Shown here: one piece after another, positions 1-6,707 of the stretch
How the letters are laid out: each line of letters begins with the position of its first letter
How positions within the stretch are numbered: position 1 is the first letter of the stretch
Assembly: GCA_964604825.1 (NCBI GenBank)
Contig: CAZSAL010000063.1
Coordinates: 1 to 12,768, forward strand
Source of the DNA: CAZSAL01 sp964604825
GTDB taxonomy: Bacteria > Elusimicrobiota > Elusimicrobia > 2-01-FULL-59-12
Direction: 5' to 3'
DNA length: 12,768 bases
The notes under the pieces: generated by a model
Database searches by the model: none
Seen by the model: only the letters and a program-made list of their open reading frames with translations
What the model was told of the DNA's origin: nothing
Program-made: the position numbers and the translations under genes

Positions 1-139
1 CCGCGCTCCCGCAATGCTGGCACATCCCCATTCCACCAAAAACCTTGCTTTTTCCCCCGGAATAGTGTACTTTTATCTCAGGAATCGGTAAAAATTACCG
101 AAATATGCAAAAAATACGGTTCAATAGATCGGCTGCAAA
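1..139 (+). promoter_or_regulatory. Control region upstream of the terminase operon
   Basis: No coding region is supported here. The stretch holds GAATAGTGTACTTTTAT (60-76) followed by a perfect 7-bp inverted repeat, TCGGTAA-AAA-TTACCGA (85-101). The same arrangement recurs at 7974-8027 ahead of the capsid genes, with the GAATAGT element 5 bp closer to the palindrome. I infer a promoter plus operator for the packaging operon. The sigma-70 boxes are poor: TTGCTT at 45-50 and TACTTT at 68-73 with 17-bp spacing is only a weak match, so an activator or a non-standard sigma factor is possible. The terminase start at 140 has no strong Shine-Dalgarno site. Confidence 0.5.
85..101. promoter_or_regulatory. 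Palindromic operator candidate, copy 1
   Basis: A perfect inverted repeat, TCGGTAA / TTACCGA, has a 3-nt AAA spacer. The core GGTAAAAATTACC is identical to the core at 7996-8008. About 19 bp downstream (106-118) lies a degenerate second site, TGCAAAAAATACG, which aligns without gaps to the better second site at 8015-8027. The two-site spacing of about two helical turns suits a dimeric repressor or activator binding cooperatively. Confidence 0.5.
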
Positions 140-769
140 ATGACAAAACAGGATGGGAAACCGTTAAAAAACCGCTGGCGGCCCATTCAAAAGCTTACCC
201 TCGCACGTCAGATTTTAAAGCTCCTGGATAAGGGTTTAACGCAAGAACGGGTCGCCGAAGAGCTTGGTATCGGTCACTCTACCGTGTCCCGATATGTGCG
301 AGCAAATTTCCCCCGTTGGAACAATGATCTATGCGAGGATATTAAATCCCGGCGCGACGAGCATCTTGCCGAGCTGGACCTTGTAATCTCCGAGGCGTGG
401 CACAACTATCAACGGTCGTGCGAGGACGCGGTGACTATCGTCACGAAAAGGATTGTCGTCCCCGTCGCCTCTGCCGTGGATGGCCAAGAGCCTGCCGAAG
501 CCCTGCCGACCAGCATGCCAGCAGAGGAGACCCGAACCCTGAAGGGCCAATCCGGTGACGCTCGCTACCTTCAAATCATCAACGACTCCATCGAAAAGAA
601 AAACAAAATTTTGGGGATCAACGCGCCGGAGAAACGGGAACACAGCGGGACTATAGGGATGGAATTGCATGACATCAGTGACGATGAGTTACAGCGCCGA
701 AGAGCGGACATTGATCGTCGAAGAGCTGCGCTTGGAGCAAGAGCGGCAACGCCGCCTCTGCCTGAGTAG
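140..769 (+). CDS. terS: Terminase small subunit
   Basis: This protein recognises phage DNA and starts packaging by loading the large terminase. The 209-residue product has an N-terminal helix-turn-helix at residues about 33-53 (LTQERVAEELGIGHSTVSRY), the usual DNA-binding module of small terminases. Residues 139-165 (GDARYLQIINDSIEKKNKIL, then GINAPEK) match a segment typical of many small subunits just before the oligomerisation/C-terminal region. A long basic/acidic helix (DISDDELQRRRADIDRRRAAL) follows. The start at 140 is the first ATG in frame and has only a weak ribosome-binding site; a 12-codon ORF (105-143) ends across it as ATGA. Its 3' end overlaps the large terminase frame by 101 nt. 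Family assignment is from motifs and gene order and is fairly secure. Confidence 0.88.
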   Translation: MTKQDGKPLKNRWRPIQKLTLARQILKLLDKGLTQERVAEELGIGHSTVSRYVRANFPRWNNDLCEDIKSRRDEHLAELDLVISEAWHNYQRSCEDAVTIVTKRIVVPVASAVDGQEPAEALPTSMPAEETRTLKGQSGDARYLQIINDSIEKKNKILGINAPEKREHSGTIGMELHDISDDELQRRRADIDRRRAALGARAATPPLPE

Positions 770-2177
770 CTTTTACGACTTTTTCCGCCTTGCATGGCCA
801 TCGATATGGGGCGACACTACTCTTGTCGATAACTGGCATTTTGAGTACATTTGCAGGAAGATTCAGCGAGCGGCGGAACGGGTTATCCGCAACGAAAAGA
901 GGGAAAAAGATCTTGTAATCTGCGTTCCCCCTGGAACTTCAAAATCAACCATAATATCAATATGCCTACCTGCCTGGGTATGGATCAAAGACCCGTCCCG
1001 GCGTTTCCTCACGACATCGTACTCTCCGGAGCTTGCCGCCGATCATGCGAAATCTACCCGGAAGCTTATTACCTCTGGCTGGTATCAATCCCTCTTTGGG
1101 TACATTTACCAATTGCGAGGAACGGCGGAAACCTTCTACGAAACGAACAAGGGCGGGCGGCGGATGATAACGTCGCCGGGGTCTTCCGTTGGTACCGGCT
1201 TCCATGCTGATTTTCTTATCTTTGATGATCCGGATTCAGCGCAATCAGTTTTCAGCCAGGCACGTCGGCAGGAAACAATGAGGTGGTTCGATGAGGTTAT
1301 GCCCTCTCGCCTCGCAGACCCGCGCGTTGGGCTGAAAATAGTTGTCCAGCAACGCCTCCACATTCAGGATGTCACCGGACACGTGAAGGAATTGTACGCA
1401 GACAAGGCAACCGGACAATCGGATAAATGGGACTTTACGGTTTTGCCCGCCATTAAAAGCCGTGACATTCAGCCCGCAACGCTTGCGCCTTTTTACGATG
1501 CGGACGGGCTCCTTTTCCCCGGACGCCTCACAAAGGAAGTGCTCGACGGCTACCGGAAAAGTTTGAGGAACGGCTTTGCCGGACAACTCATGATGACCCC
1601 GCTCACCATTGGCGGAAATTTCTTCCGTGAATCATGGCCCCGATGGTTTTCAAAAGAGCAAATGCCGGTTTTCGATCAGATTATCCTTTCCGTAGATGCG
1701 AGTTTCAAGGATGAGGAAAACTCTTGCCCGGCATCGATACAAGCTTGGGGCATGAAGGCTCCCAATTATTACATGCTGTACGATCTTACGATCCGCATGG
1801 GTGCTATCGAGACCGGCACTGCCATTGAACGGGTGTTACAGGCGTATCCACATGGCACTGTAATTGTAATCGAACCAGCCGCCAACGGGTATTATCTTCT
1901 CGAACGACTCAAAAAGAAATATCCGGTCTACCCTTTTCCGGTTGCGCGTTTCGGCGGCAAGGAGAATCGCGCCGCAATCGCTTCTACGCTCTGGGAAACT
2001 GGCAATATTTATATTCTGGATACGCCACATAACCGCACGGTCTATATGCCGGAGATTCTGGCGTTTCCTAACAGCCAGTGGAAAGACCGGGTTGATGCAA
2101 TGTCACAGGCAATAATCTATTACACCAAATGCAGGCCGGTAGGCGCCGCCTGGGCGACGGGAGCGGTAGCGGGATGA
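669..2177 (+). CDS. terL: Terminase large subunit (packaging ATPase and nuclease)
   Basis: This is the motor that pumps DNA into the procapsid and cuts concatemers. In the N-terminal ATPase domain the Walker A-like loop is VPPGTSKST (residues 86-94) and the Walker B/catalytic site is FLIFDDP (182-188). The C-terminal RNase H-fold nuclease has the expected acids: SVDASF (D343), VIEPAANG (E402) and KDRVDA (D474/D477). The 502-residue length is normal and no key residue is missing. The start at 669 has a modest AGGGATGG site upstream; ATG at 684 is an alternative. No other ATG exists before residue 166, so a long overlap with terS is hard to avoid unless a TTG start (711 or 732) is used. The stop overlaps the next ATG (ATGA, 2174-2177), indicating translational coupling. 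Confidence 0.95.
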   Translation: MTSVTMSYSAEERTLIVEELRLEQERQRRLCLSSFYDFFRLAWPSIWGDTTLVDNWHFEYICRKIQRAAERVIRNEKREKDLVICVPPGTSKSTIISICLPAWVWIKDPSRRFLTTSYSPELAADHAKSTRKLITSGWYQSLFGYIYQLRGTAETFYETNKGGRRMITSPGSSVGTGFHADFLIFDDPDSAQSVFSQARRQETMRWFDEVMPSRLADPRVGLKIVVQQRLHIQDVTGHVKELYADKATGQSDKWDFTVLPAIKSRDIQPATLAPFYDADGLLFPGRLTKEVLDGYRKSLRNGFAGQLMMTPLTIGGNFFRESWPRWFSKEQMPVFDQIILSVDASFKDEENSCPASIQAWGMKAPNYYMLYDLTIRMGAIETGTAIERVLQAYPHGTVIVIEPAANGYYLLERLKKKYPVYPFPVARFGGKENRAAIASTLWETGNIYILDTPHNRTVYMPEILAFPNSQWKDRVDAMSQAIIYYTKCRPVGAAWATGAVAG

Positions 2178-2461
2178 CTACATCAATTTCCAGAGACCGG
2201 GACCTTTCTTACATTCTTGGCGTACCCATCAATGGCATTGACTTTGTGAGCAAAGGCCAATTACAAGCCGCATGCATTAACCTATCGCAACAGGCAAACC
2301 GGGCGGAGTTGGCGGCGTCCGAATGGATGCAAAAACTCTACGATGAAAAGCCGGATCATCCGGCATTTAAGGGATTTAACGCGGAAGTCATATCGAAACT
2401 GGAGACGGCACGGATAACCCGACAGGCTGCGAAGCAGCAAAAGGAAATAGCCGATGGATGA
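2174..2461 (+). CDS. Small helical protein between terminase and portal
   Basis: The product has 95 residues and is predicted to be largely helical, with a long Ala/Gln/Glu/Lys-rich C-terminal helix (about residues 60-93). I do not recognise the family. The open frame extends back to an ATG at 2129, but the ATG at 2174 forms an ATGA junction with the large terminase stop and avoids a low-complexity Arg/Gly/Ser leader, so I prefer 2174. It overlaps the portal start by 8 nt. A small gene in this slot is common; the lambda head-tail joining protein gpW sits between terminase and portal there. No sequence similarity to gpW is claimed. The role is unknown, probably in head assembly by position. 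Confidence 0.75.
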   Translation: MTTSISRDRDLSYILGVPINGIDFVSKGQLQAACINLSQQANRAELAASEWMQKLYDEKPDHPAFKGFNAEVISKLETARITRQAAKQQKEIADG

Positions 2462-4229
2462 TAATTATCCTTCCGTTTCAACGATGAATCCGTCCGGCAT
2501 TAATGCCGTCGGTGTTTATGATCAGATAAACGACCCAGTATCGGCCAGCACAGGCGCAACTGTTCAGCCGGGTCAACAGTCCCTTTCCGGCTCCGATAAG
2601 AATACCCCGCCTGGTCCCCCCGTTTTCAAATGGAACAAATACGACTTTTGCTGGAATGCCTATTGGGGTACAGGTGGGTTTTACGACGGTACCGTACTGC
2701 GAAAGATGCTTGTCGAATTAGACGACCAATATCTTTTGCGCCGTGCACTGACCTTTTACCGGAACTTCTTTAGGCAGATTATAGATGCGACCTATAAGCC
2801 GGTTTTCAGCGAGGGAACTACCCGCACTGTTGATGTCAATGGCGTGATTGGGGATAATGTCGCACCGATATTTCAAGCGTTCTTAGATGATGCCGATTGT
2901 AAGCGTAACCCTCTTTCGCAGGTCGTTAAGCGTGCTGTTAAAAATGCTCGCATTCTCGGTGTGTGTTTTGTCGTAGTGGATAATTACGAAGAAGCGCCGG
3001 AACTTTTGAAAGATCAAATTAAAATGCGGCGTTTTCCGTATATCTATTTACGACTTCCACAACAGGTTGAAGAAAAGTTTGTAGAGCTGGACGAAGTAGG
3101 GAGGCTTCGCCAGATAGCCTTCAAGGAGCTTCCGGAAAGTTATTTGAATCCGAAGACTGGATTGAGTGAGGTTGAATCCCGCTGGAAAAAGTGGACTGCA
3201 AATTACTCTGTCAAGATGCGCTATAACAAAGAATCCACGGAATACGAAGAGATTCCCGGCACGATGGTTGAATACGGCCTTGGAGAAATTCCAGTCATTC
3301 CGATAATGTCCAGCGAATCCGAAGACAACACCGTGCTTCCTCACCCGACTTTCTACGATATCGCCCGGTGCAATTGGGCAATATTTAATTGGGATTCATT
3401 TAATACCAGGACAACCGCCGGATCGCTTTATCCGATTATGATGCTTCCCCGGCCGTCTGGTACCGAAGTTAGCAACCTGCAAGCAGTAGGCCCGCAACAG
3501 GGTATCTACGTTCCCCCCGCTGAAAATGGAGTTACCCCCGCTCAGCCGCAATGGCTGGACTATCCTACCGGCTGTCTTGAGGCAATACAAGGCATGGTGC
3601 AGGACTTGGTAGACGATATGTTTCGGCAGGCCGGACAGCAGGGTGTATCGGCTCAGGTCAAAAGTGGAGCGAAGCAGAGTGGCATTTCAAAGAGTTATGA
3701 TTTTCACGGTCAACAGTTTGTCCTCAAAGAGTCGGCAAAAATGGCAAAGGATTGCGAGTCGGAAGTGGCTCGTATGTTCAAGCTCTATGTCAACGAAGCG
3801 TTTGATTTCGAGTGCCATTATGAGGAGGATTTCGAGCCGGATCAAGACCCGTCTGAAGATGTGACGCTCTACGGTGATTTTATTGCGCTCGATCCGGGGC
3901 CGAAGGGCAAGGCGCTTGCGCTGAAAATGTGCTCTCATTCCGTGTTCGGTGATGCGGACCCGGAAGATTTGGCGGCGGTTATCGCAGAGATTGACCAGCG
4001 CATGAAGGATGCGGAAAAGGATGATCGGGACATGCCGCCGGAAGACGTACCACCGGACGAGACACCCGAACAGAAGGCGGAGCGGGAACTGAAAGAGGCG
4101 GAGGACGCAAAGAACTCTACGAACTCTTCTGAAGAACCCGTCACCGATGATCCGGTGGCAAAAAAGAAGAATGTCAATAAGGCCGCAAAACGCGGATATT
4201 CACTTAAACGTAAAGGGGTAGTAGCATGA
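2454..4229 (+). CDS. Portal protein
   Basis: Portal proteins form the dodecameric ring at one head vertex through which DNA passes and on which terminase and tail dock. The 591-residue length fits. Supporting segments include LLRRALTFYRNFFRQIIDATYKP in the N-terminal part and a helix-rich C-terminal core at about residues 402-445 (SGAKQSGISKSYDF, then VLKESAKMAKDCESEVARMF), a SG-x-S/K pattern followed by a long helix that is common in portals. The last 80 residues are strongly acidic (about 505-565) and then switch to a Lys/Arg-rich tail. Position after terminase supports the call. A Shine-Dalgarno site (AAGGAAA) precedes ATG 2454. The stop overlaps the lipoprotein start as ATGA. The exact portal subfamily cannot be fixed without profile searches. 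Confidence 0.85.
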   Translation: MDDNYPSVSTMNPSGINAVGVYDQINDPVSASTGATVQPGQQSLSGSDKNTPPGPPVFKWNKYDFCWNAYWGTGGFYDGTVLRKMLVELDDQYLLRRALTFYRNFFRQIIDATYKPVFSEGTTRTVDVNGVIGDNVAPIFQAFLDDADCKRNPLSQVVKRAVKNARILGVCFVVVDNYEEAPELLKDQIKMRRFPYIYLRLPQQVEEKFVELDEVGRLRQIAFKELPESYLNPKTGLSEVESRWKKWTANYSVKMRYNKESTEYEEIPGTMVEYGLGEIPVIPIMSSESEDNTVLPHPTFYDIARCNWAIFNWDSFNTRTTAGSLYPIMMLPRPSGTEVSNLQAVGPQQGIYVPPAENGVTPAQPQWLDYPTGCLEAIQGMVQDLVDDMFRQAGQQGVSAQVKSGAKQSGISKSYDFHGQQFVLKESAKMAKDCESEVARMFKLYVNEAFDFECHYEEDFEPDQDPSEDVTLYGDFIALDPGPKGKALALKMCSHSVFGDADPEDLAAVIAEIDQRMKDAEKDDRDMPPEDVPPDETPEQKAERELKEAEDAKNSTNSSEEPVTDDPVAKKKNVNKAAKRGYSLKRKGVVA

Positions 4230-4618
4230 AAGCATTACGGGTCGTACTCGCAGTAGTGGTATTGTCGGTTGTTGGTCTTCTGTCTTCGGGTTGCACCAAA
4301 ACAGTTTATGAGGTGGTACAACCAAAGGCGGATTCGACAAAGCAAACTGTCATTGTTATCACATGGTGGGAATCTTCCACGGCAAAAAGCGACTGCGACA
4401 TATATGTTAACGGTGATATTTACGAGACGATATTTTTAGGGCAATACCTGGACACGATAATTGTTCCATCCGGGGCAACGATTGGGGCAAGGTTTTTGCT
4501 CTCGACATATAATCAACAGATGTGGGTTGGTGATACCGTTGTAAGTAAATTGGGGCTCTTTACCGAAAACAACGGCGACACGCTCAAGGGGCAAGATACC
4601 CTGTATTGGAGGTTCTGA
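4226..4618 (+). CDS. Predicted lipoprotein encoded within the head operon
   Basis: The 130-residue product starts with a lipoprotein signal: K/R near the N-terminus, a hydrophobic core (about residues 4-19), then LSSGC, which would make C23 the lipidated cysteine. The lipobox is slightly off consensus, with Ser rather than Leu at -3. The mature part is beta-rich with no second membrane segment. It has a strong ribosome-binding site (AAAGGGG, about 4212-4218) and overlaps the portal stop as ATGA. Known phage lipoproteins include superinfection-exclusion factors (for example T5 Llp) and outer-membrane spanins. This protein is larger and less Pro-rich than typical o-spanins and no inner-membrane partner is visible, so an envelope role such as receptor masking is the better guess. 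Function is inference. Confidence 0.75.
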   Translation: MKALRVVLAVVVLSVVGLLSSGCTKTVYEVVQPKADSTKQTVIVITWWESSTAKSDCDIYVNGDIYETIFLGQYLDTIIVPSGATIGARFLLSTYNQQMWVGDTVVSKLGLFTENNGDTLKGQDTLYWRF

Positions 4619-4671
4619 TGCGTAGCGGCTTTTCTCCTCTTCCTGAGTCGGCAAAGAAGGTAACTCCATGA
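4618..4671 (+). CDS. 17-codon linking mini-ORF
   Basis: It encodes MRSGFSPLPESAKKVTP. A strong GGAGG site (4608-4612) lies 5 nt before its ATG. The ATG overlaps the lipoprotein stop (TGATG) and its own stop overlaps the ATP-grasp start (ATGA at 4668-4671). It would carry ribosomes across the otherwise untranslated 49-nt gap. It may be a coupling device with no peptide function, or chance. The downstream gene also has its own AAGAAGG site inside this ORF. Confidence 0.35.
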   Translation: MRSGFSPLPESAKKVTP

Positions 4672-5918
4672 AGCCCGCTAATCAGGTGGTAGCAATAGTT
4701 ATCGATACCAGCGGGAACTGGGTTTCCCTGGCCGTTCGGCTTGCCACGGAATACAAGCGCGTCTACTACTGCAATCCGTCATGGGTAGACGCCTACCCCA
4801 ATCCGAACAAGACACATATCGGGGAAGGGTTGGAAGGAATTGAGGTTATCAAGAGCCCCTATGACGTCTACGATGAAATAGACTTTTGGGTATTCCCCGA
4901 CGTGTATTACGGCTCTTTCGCCGAATGGTTGAAATCTCAGGGTGAAATAGTCTGGGGCAGCGCCGCCGCCGAAGAGCTGGAATTGTTCCGAGAAATCCTT
5001 ATGGAGCGGATGCCGGACCTTGGATTACCCGCCCCCAAAGGGGAGAAGGTTACCGGCATGACTGCTCTTCGCAAATACCTTCAGAGCAACAAAGGGAAAT
5101 GGGTAAAGCTGGATGAATGGCGAGGGTTGATCGAGACTTTTTATAGTAAGAACTACGATCTCGTTAAGCCCGAGCTGGACGACATCGAATTCAACCGGGG
5201 CATCCTCGCAGAGAAGATTGATTTTATGTGCTGCGACCCGATTATTACCGACCTTGAAATGGGGTATGATGGTTACACTGTAGACGGGGAGTATCCTGCC
5301 GAATGGCTCTCTGGGATTGAGATAAAAGACAAGGTCTATGTCGGGCAATGGCGGGAGTATTCGGCTCTTCCAGGCGTGATCACGGATTTCAATACTAAGT
5401 TTGCAAAGGAGTTTAAAAGCTACCAGTACCGGGGCTTTTTCTCCCTCGAAAACCGCATCGTCGGCAAAAAGTCTTACATGACTGATTTCACGGCGCGCAT
5501 GCCATGCCCGCCGGGTTCGCTCTATCAGGAGATGGTCCTCAATCTTGGTGAGGTTATGTGGTCTGGTGCAAACGGGGTGATTGTCCCCGGCAAGAATGCG
5601 GCGCGGTACGGCGTCGAACTGATTATGGATTCCCCGTGGGCGGCAAAGCATACCTGCAATATTTATTTCCCGAAAGAAATTTCGCAATTTGTAAAGCTTA
5701 AAAAGAACGCCATTGAGGGCGGGGTAAACCAGATTATCCCGCTACTTAATGCTTCGAGTGACATCGGTTCGATTATCGGCCTTGGAAATACGCTTGCGGA
5801 AGCTATTGACAAGGCAAAGGAGTATGCCGGGCAAGTAGAGGGAACGGAAATCATGGTACGTCCCGATTGCTTCGATGGCGCGGAAGAGCTGCTCACTGAA
5901 TTTGAGTCACACACGTAA
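4668..5918 (+). CDS. ATP-grasp (PurD-like) amide ligase
   Basis: ATP-grasp ligases activate a carboxylate as acyl-phosphate and join it to an amine. The 416-residue order resembles phosphoribosylamine-glycine ligase-type enzymes. An N-terminal pre-ATP-grasp Rossmann-like domain (about 5-100) ends in FWVFPDVYYGSFAEWL and EIVWGSAAAEELELFREILM, recalling the PurD segment that ends before the ATP-grasp fold. A nucleotide-binding strand WVKLDEWRG (145-153) has K147. A glutamate-rich strand includes ITDLEMGYDGY (193-203). The metal-site region is YRGFFSLENRI...KKSYMTDFTARMPCPPG (254-283). The C-terminus has GLGNTLAEAIDKAKEYA (371-387), like the C-terminal lobe of PurD/PurK relatives. The usual metal-binding E-x-N appears as D-x-T (D273, T275), so the active site is modified. 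It lies inside a phage head operon with no purine genes, so a housekeeping role is unlikely. The substrate is unknown. Confidence 0.66.
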   Translation: MKPANQVVAIVIDTSGNWVSLAVRLATEYKRVYYCNPSWVDAYPNPNKTHIGEGLEGIEVIKSPYDVYDEIDFWVFPDVYYGSFAEWLKSQGEIVWGSAAAEELELFREILMERMPDLGLPAPKGEKVTGMTALRKYLQSNKGKWVKLDEWRGLIETFYSKNYDLVKPELDDIEFNRGILAEKIDFMCCDPIITDLEMGYDGYTVDGEYPAEWLSGIEIKDKVYVGQWREYSALPGVITDFNTKFAKEFKSYQYRGFFSLENRIVGKKSYMTDFTARMPCPPGSLYQEMVLNLGEVMWSGANGVIVPGKNAARYGVELIMDSPWAAKHTCNIYFPKEISQFVKLKKNAIEGGVNQIIPLLNASSDIGSIIGLGNTLAEAIDKAKEYAGQVEGTEIMVRPDCFDGAEELLTEFESHT

Positions 5919-5919
5919 A

Positions 5920-6090
5920 ATGGCCACGATCATTAAAAAGAGACTCTTCGTCCTGACAGAAGCGCAAAGCAGATGGATTGACGATGAAGTCGAACGCCGG
6001 GACCATGGAAACTATGCAACGGAGCGTTGTACCCGTAGCGCGGTAATCCGGGAACTGATCGATGTAGCCCAGAAGAAAGGTACTGAATGA
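5920..6090 (+). CDS. Ribbon-helix-helix-like small DNA-binding protein
   Basis: The 56-residue product fits the ribbon-helix-helix layout of Arc/CopG-type regulators: a basic N-terminal strand (KKRLFVLTEAQ, 6-16), a first helix (RWIDDEVERRDH, 18-29), a linker, and a second helix opening with RSAVIRELIDVAQKK (39-53), the usual RS-x-x-IR signature. I chose ATG 5920, one base after the ATP-grasp stop; the frame extends to 5875 but would overlap that gene without a ribosome-binding site. The stop overlaps the peptidase start as ATGA, so it is coupled to it. Such proteins bind short palindromes as dimers, so the GGTAA/TTACC palindromes upstream of both operons are possible targets. It ends in Glu (KKGTE), which allows a weaker idea that it is a small carrier or substrate for the neighbouring enzymes. 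Confidence 0.62.
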   Translation: MATIIKKRLFVLTEAQSRWIDDEVERRDHGNYATERCTRSAVIRELIDVAQKKGTE

Positions 6091-6662
6091 AAGTCCTCCT
6101 CTCCTCTCATCTTGACCGCGTTATCCAGAATTACGACCTGTCCTTCTCACGCGGTGTTCACCGTGGGTTACTGGATAACTTCGTTGGCATTATGACCACG
6201 TACCTTGCCCTCTACGATGATCAAAACTTGATGGACTTGGAACGGTCGGGCCGCGTGATCGTCTGGCACAATAAGGGCGAGGAGTGGGGTGTATTGAAGA
6301 ATCCGCCGAAGATGGACCCCGGAGATATCGCCGTAGTGATTGATGTTGCTTGCCGGAAGGGGAAAGACTTCTTCCTGTCCGGGATTCAGGGCATTCCGGA
6401 TCAGAAGGTAAAAGACATTATTGAAGGCTTTAAATGGGAAGGTTTTAAATTTGGGTGGAAGAGGTTCGACGGCAACCCGGACGACGAGGACGAAACCTGG
6501 GCATGGAAAAAGAAGGGTATCGCAACTATAAGTTTTGAGATTCCGATAGAATGCCCAAATGATGGCTGGCACCGGGTTCAGCAGGATTCTACCGTTTCGG
6601 TCGAGCGTGTCCGGGCGGCGGTTCAGGGGTTAAAACGGCTACTTGTTTATCTTTTGACATAA
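6087..6662 (+). CDS. Compact clan MH zinc peptidase (M28-like)
   Basis: The 191-residue product carries, in the right order, the two-zinc ligand set of M28/M20/M42-type aminopeptidases and carboxypeptidases: H8-x-D10 in SSHLDRV, bridging D30 in GLLDNFVG, catalytic/ligand pair E65-E66 in HNKGEEWG, D86 in VVIDVA, and a late H162 in NDGWHRVQQDST, followed by a helix (VERVRAAVQGLKRLLVYL) that closes the fold. A segment reading KKKGIATISFEI (141-152) resembles the strand around GIP in M28 enzymes. The HxD motif sits at residue 8, so the usual N-terminal strands before the metal site are missing; this is much shorter than typical family members. The start is fixed by the ATGA overlap with the preceding gene. 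No signal peptide is seen, so it probably acts in the cytoplasm, perhaps reversing or trimming the product of the ATP-grasp ligase. Confidence 0.68.
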   Translation: MKVLLSSHLDRVIQNYDLSFSRGVHRGLLDNFVGIMTTYLALYDDQNLMDLERSGRVIVWHNKGEEWGVLKNPPKMDPGDIAVVIDVACRKGKDFFLSGIQGIPDQKVKDIIEGFKWEGFKFGWKRFDGNPDDEDETWAWKKKGIATISFEIPIECPNDGWHRVQQDSTVSVERVRAAVQGLKRLLVYLLT

Positions 6663-6674
6663 TAGGAATGTTTC

Positions 6675-6707
6675 ATGTGGCACAATTTGAGAGCATATCG
6701 TAAATGA
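6675..6707 (+). CDS. 10-codon linking mini-ORF
   Basis: It encodes MWHNLRAYRK. An AGGA site (6664-6667) lies 7 nt before the ATG, and the stop overlaps the next gene's start (ATGA, 6704-6707). It bridges the 41-nt gap after the peptidase stop, like the mini-ORF at 4618-4671. The next gene has only a weak GAGAG site of its own, so re-initiation may matter. It could be chance. Confidence 0.25.
   Translation: MWHNLRAYRK

Noticed and set aside
105..143. 12-codon ORF ending across the small terminase start (ATGA)
   Set aside because: It has no ribosome-binding site and overlaps the control palindrome region; the ATGA overlap alone can easily arise by chance. Mentioned only as a possible third relay.
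2129..2173. Upstream extension of the small gene after the large terminase
   Set aside because: It adds an Arg/Gly/Ser leader that reads the large terminase C-terminus out of frame. The ATGA junction at 2174 is a better start.
4226..4618. Outer-membrane spanin (Rz1-like)
   Set aside because: The product is too long, not proline-rich, and there is no adjacent inner-membrane spanin or lysis gene.
5025..5687. Long minus-strand open frame (220 codons) opposite the ATP-grasp gene
   Set aside because: It lies wholly inside a plus-strand gene with recognisable motifs, has no recognisable domain, and no minus-strand gene is supported anywhere else in the window.
4668..5918. Purine biosynthesis enzyme (true PurD)
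   Set aside because: Only the fold-level pattern fits. The metal-site residues differ and no purine genes are nearby, so a general ATP-grasp ligase is the safer call.
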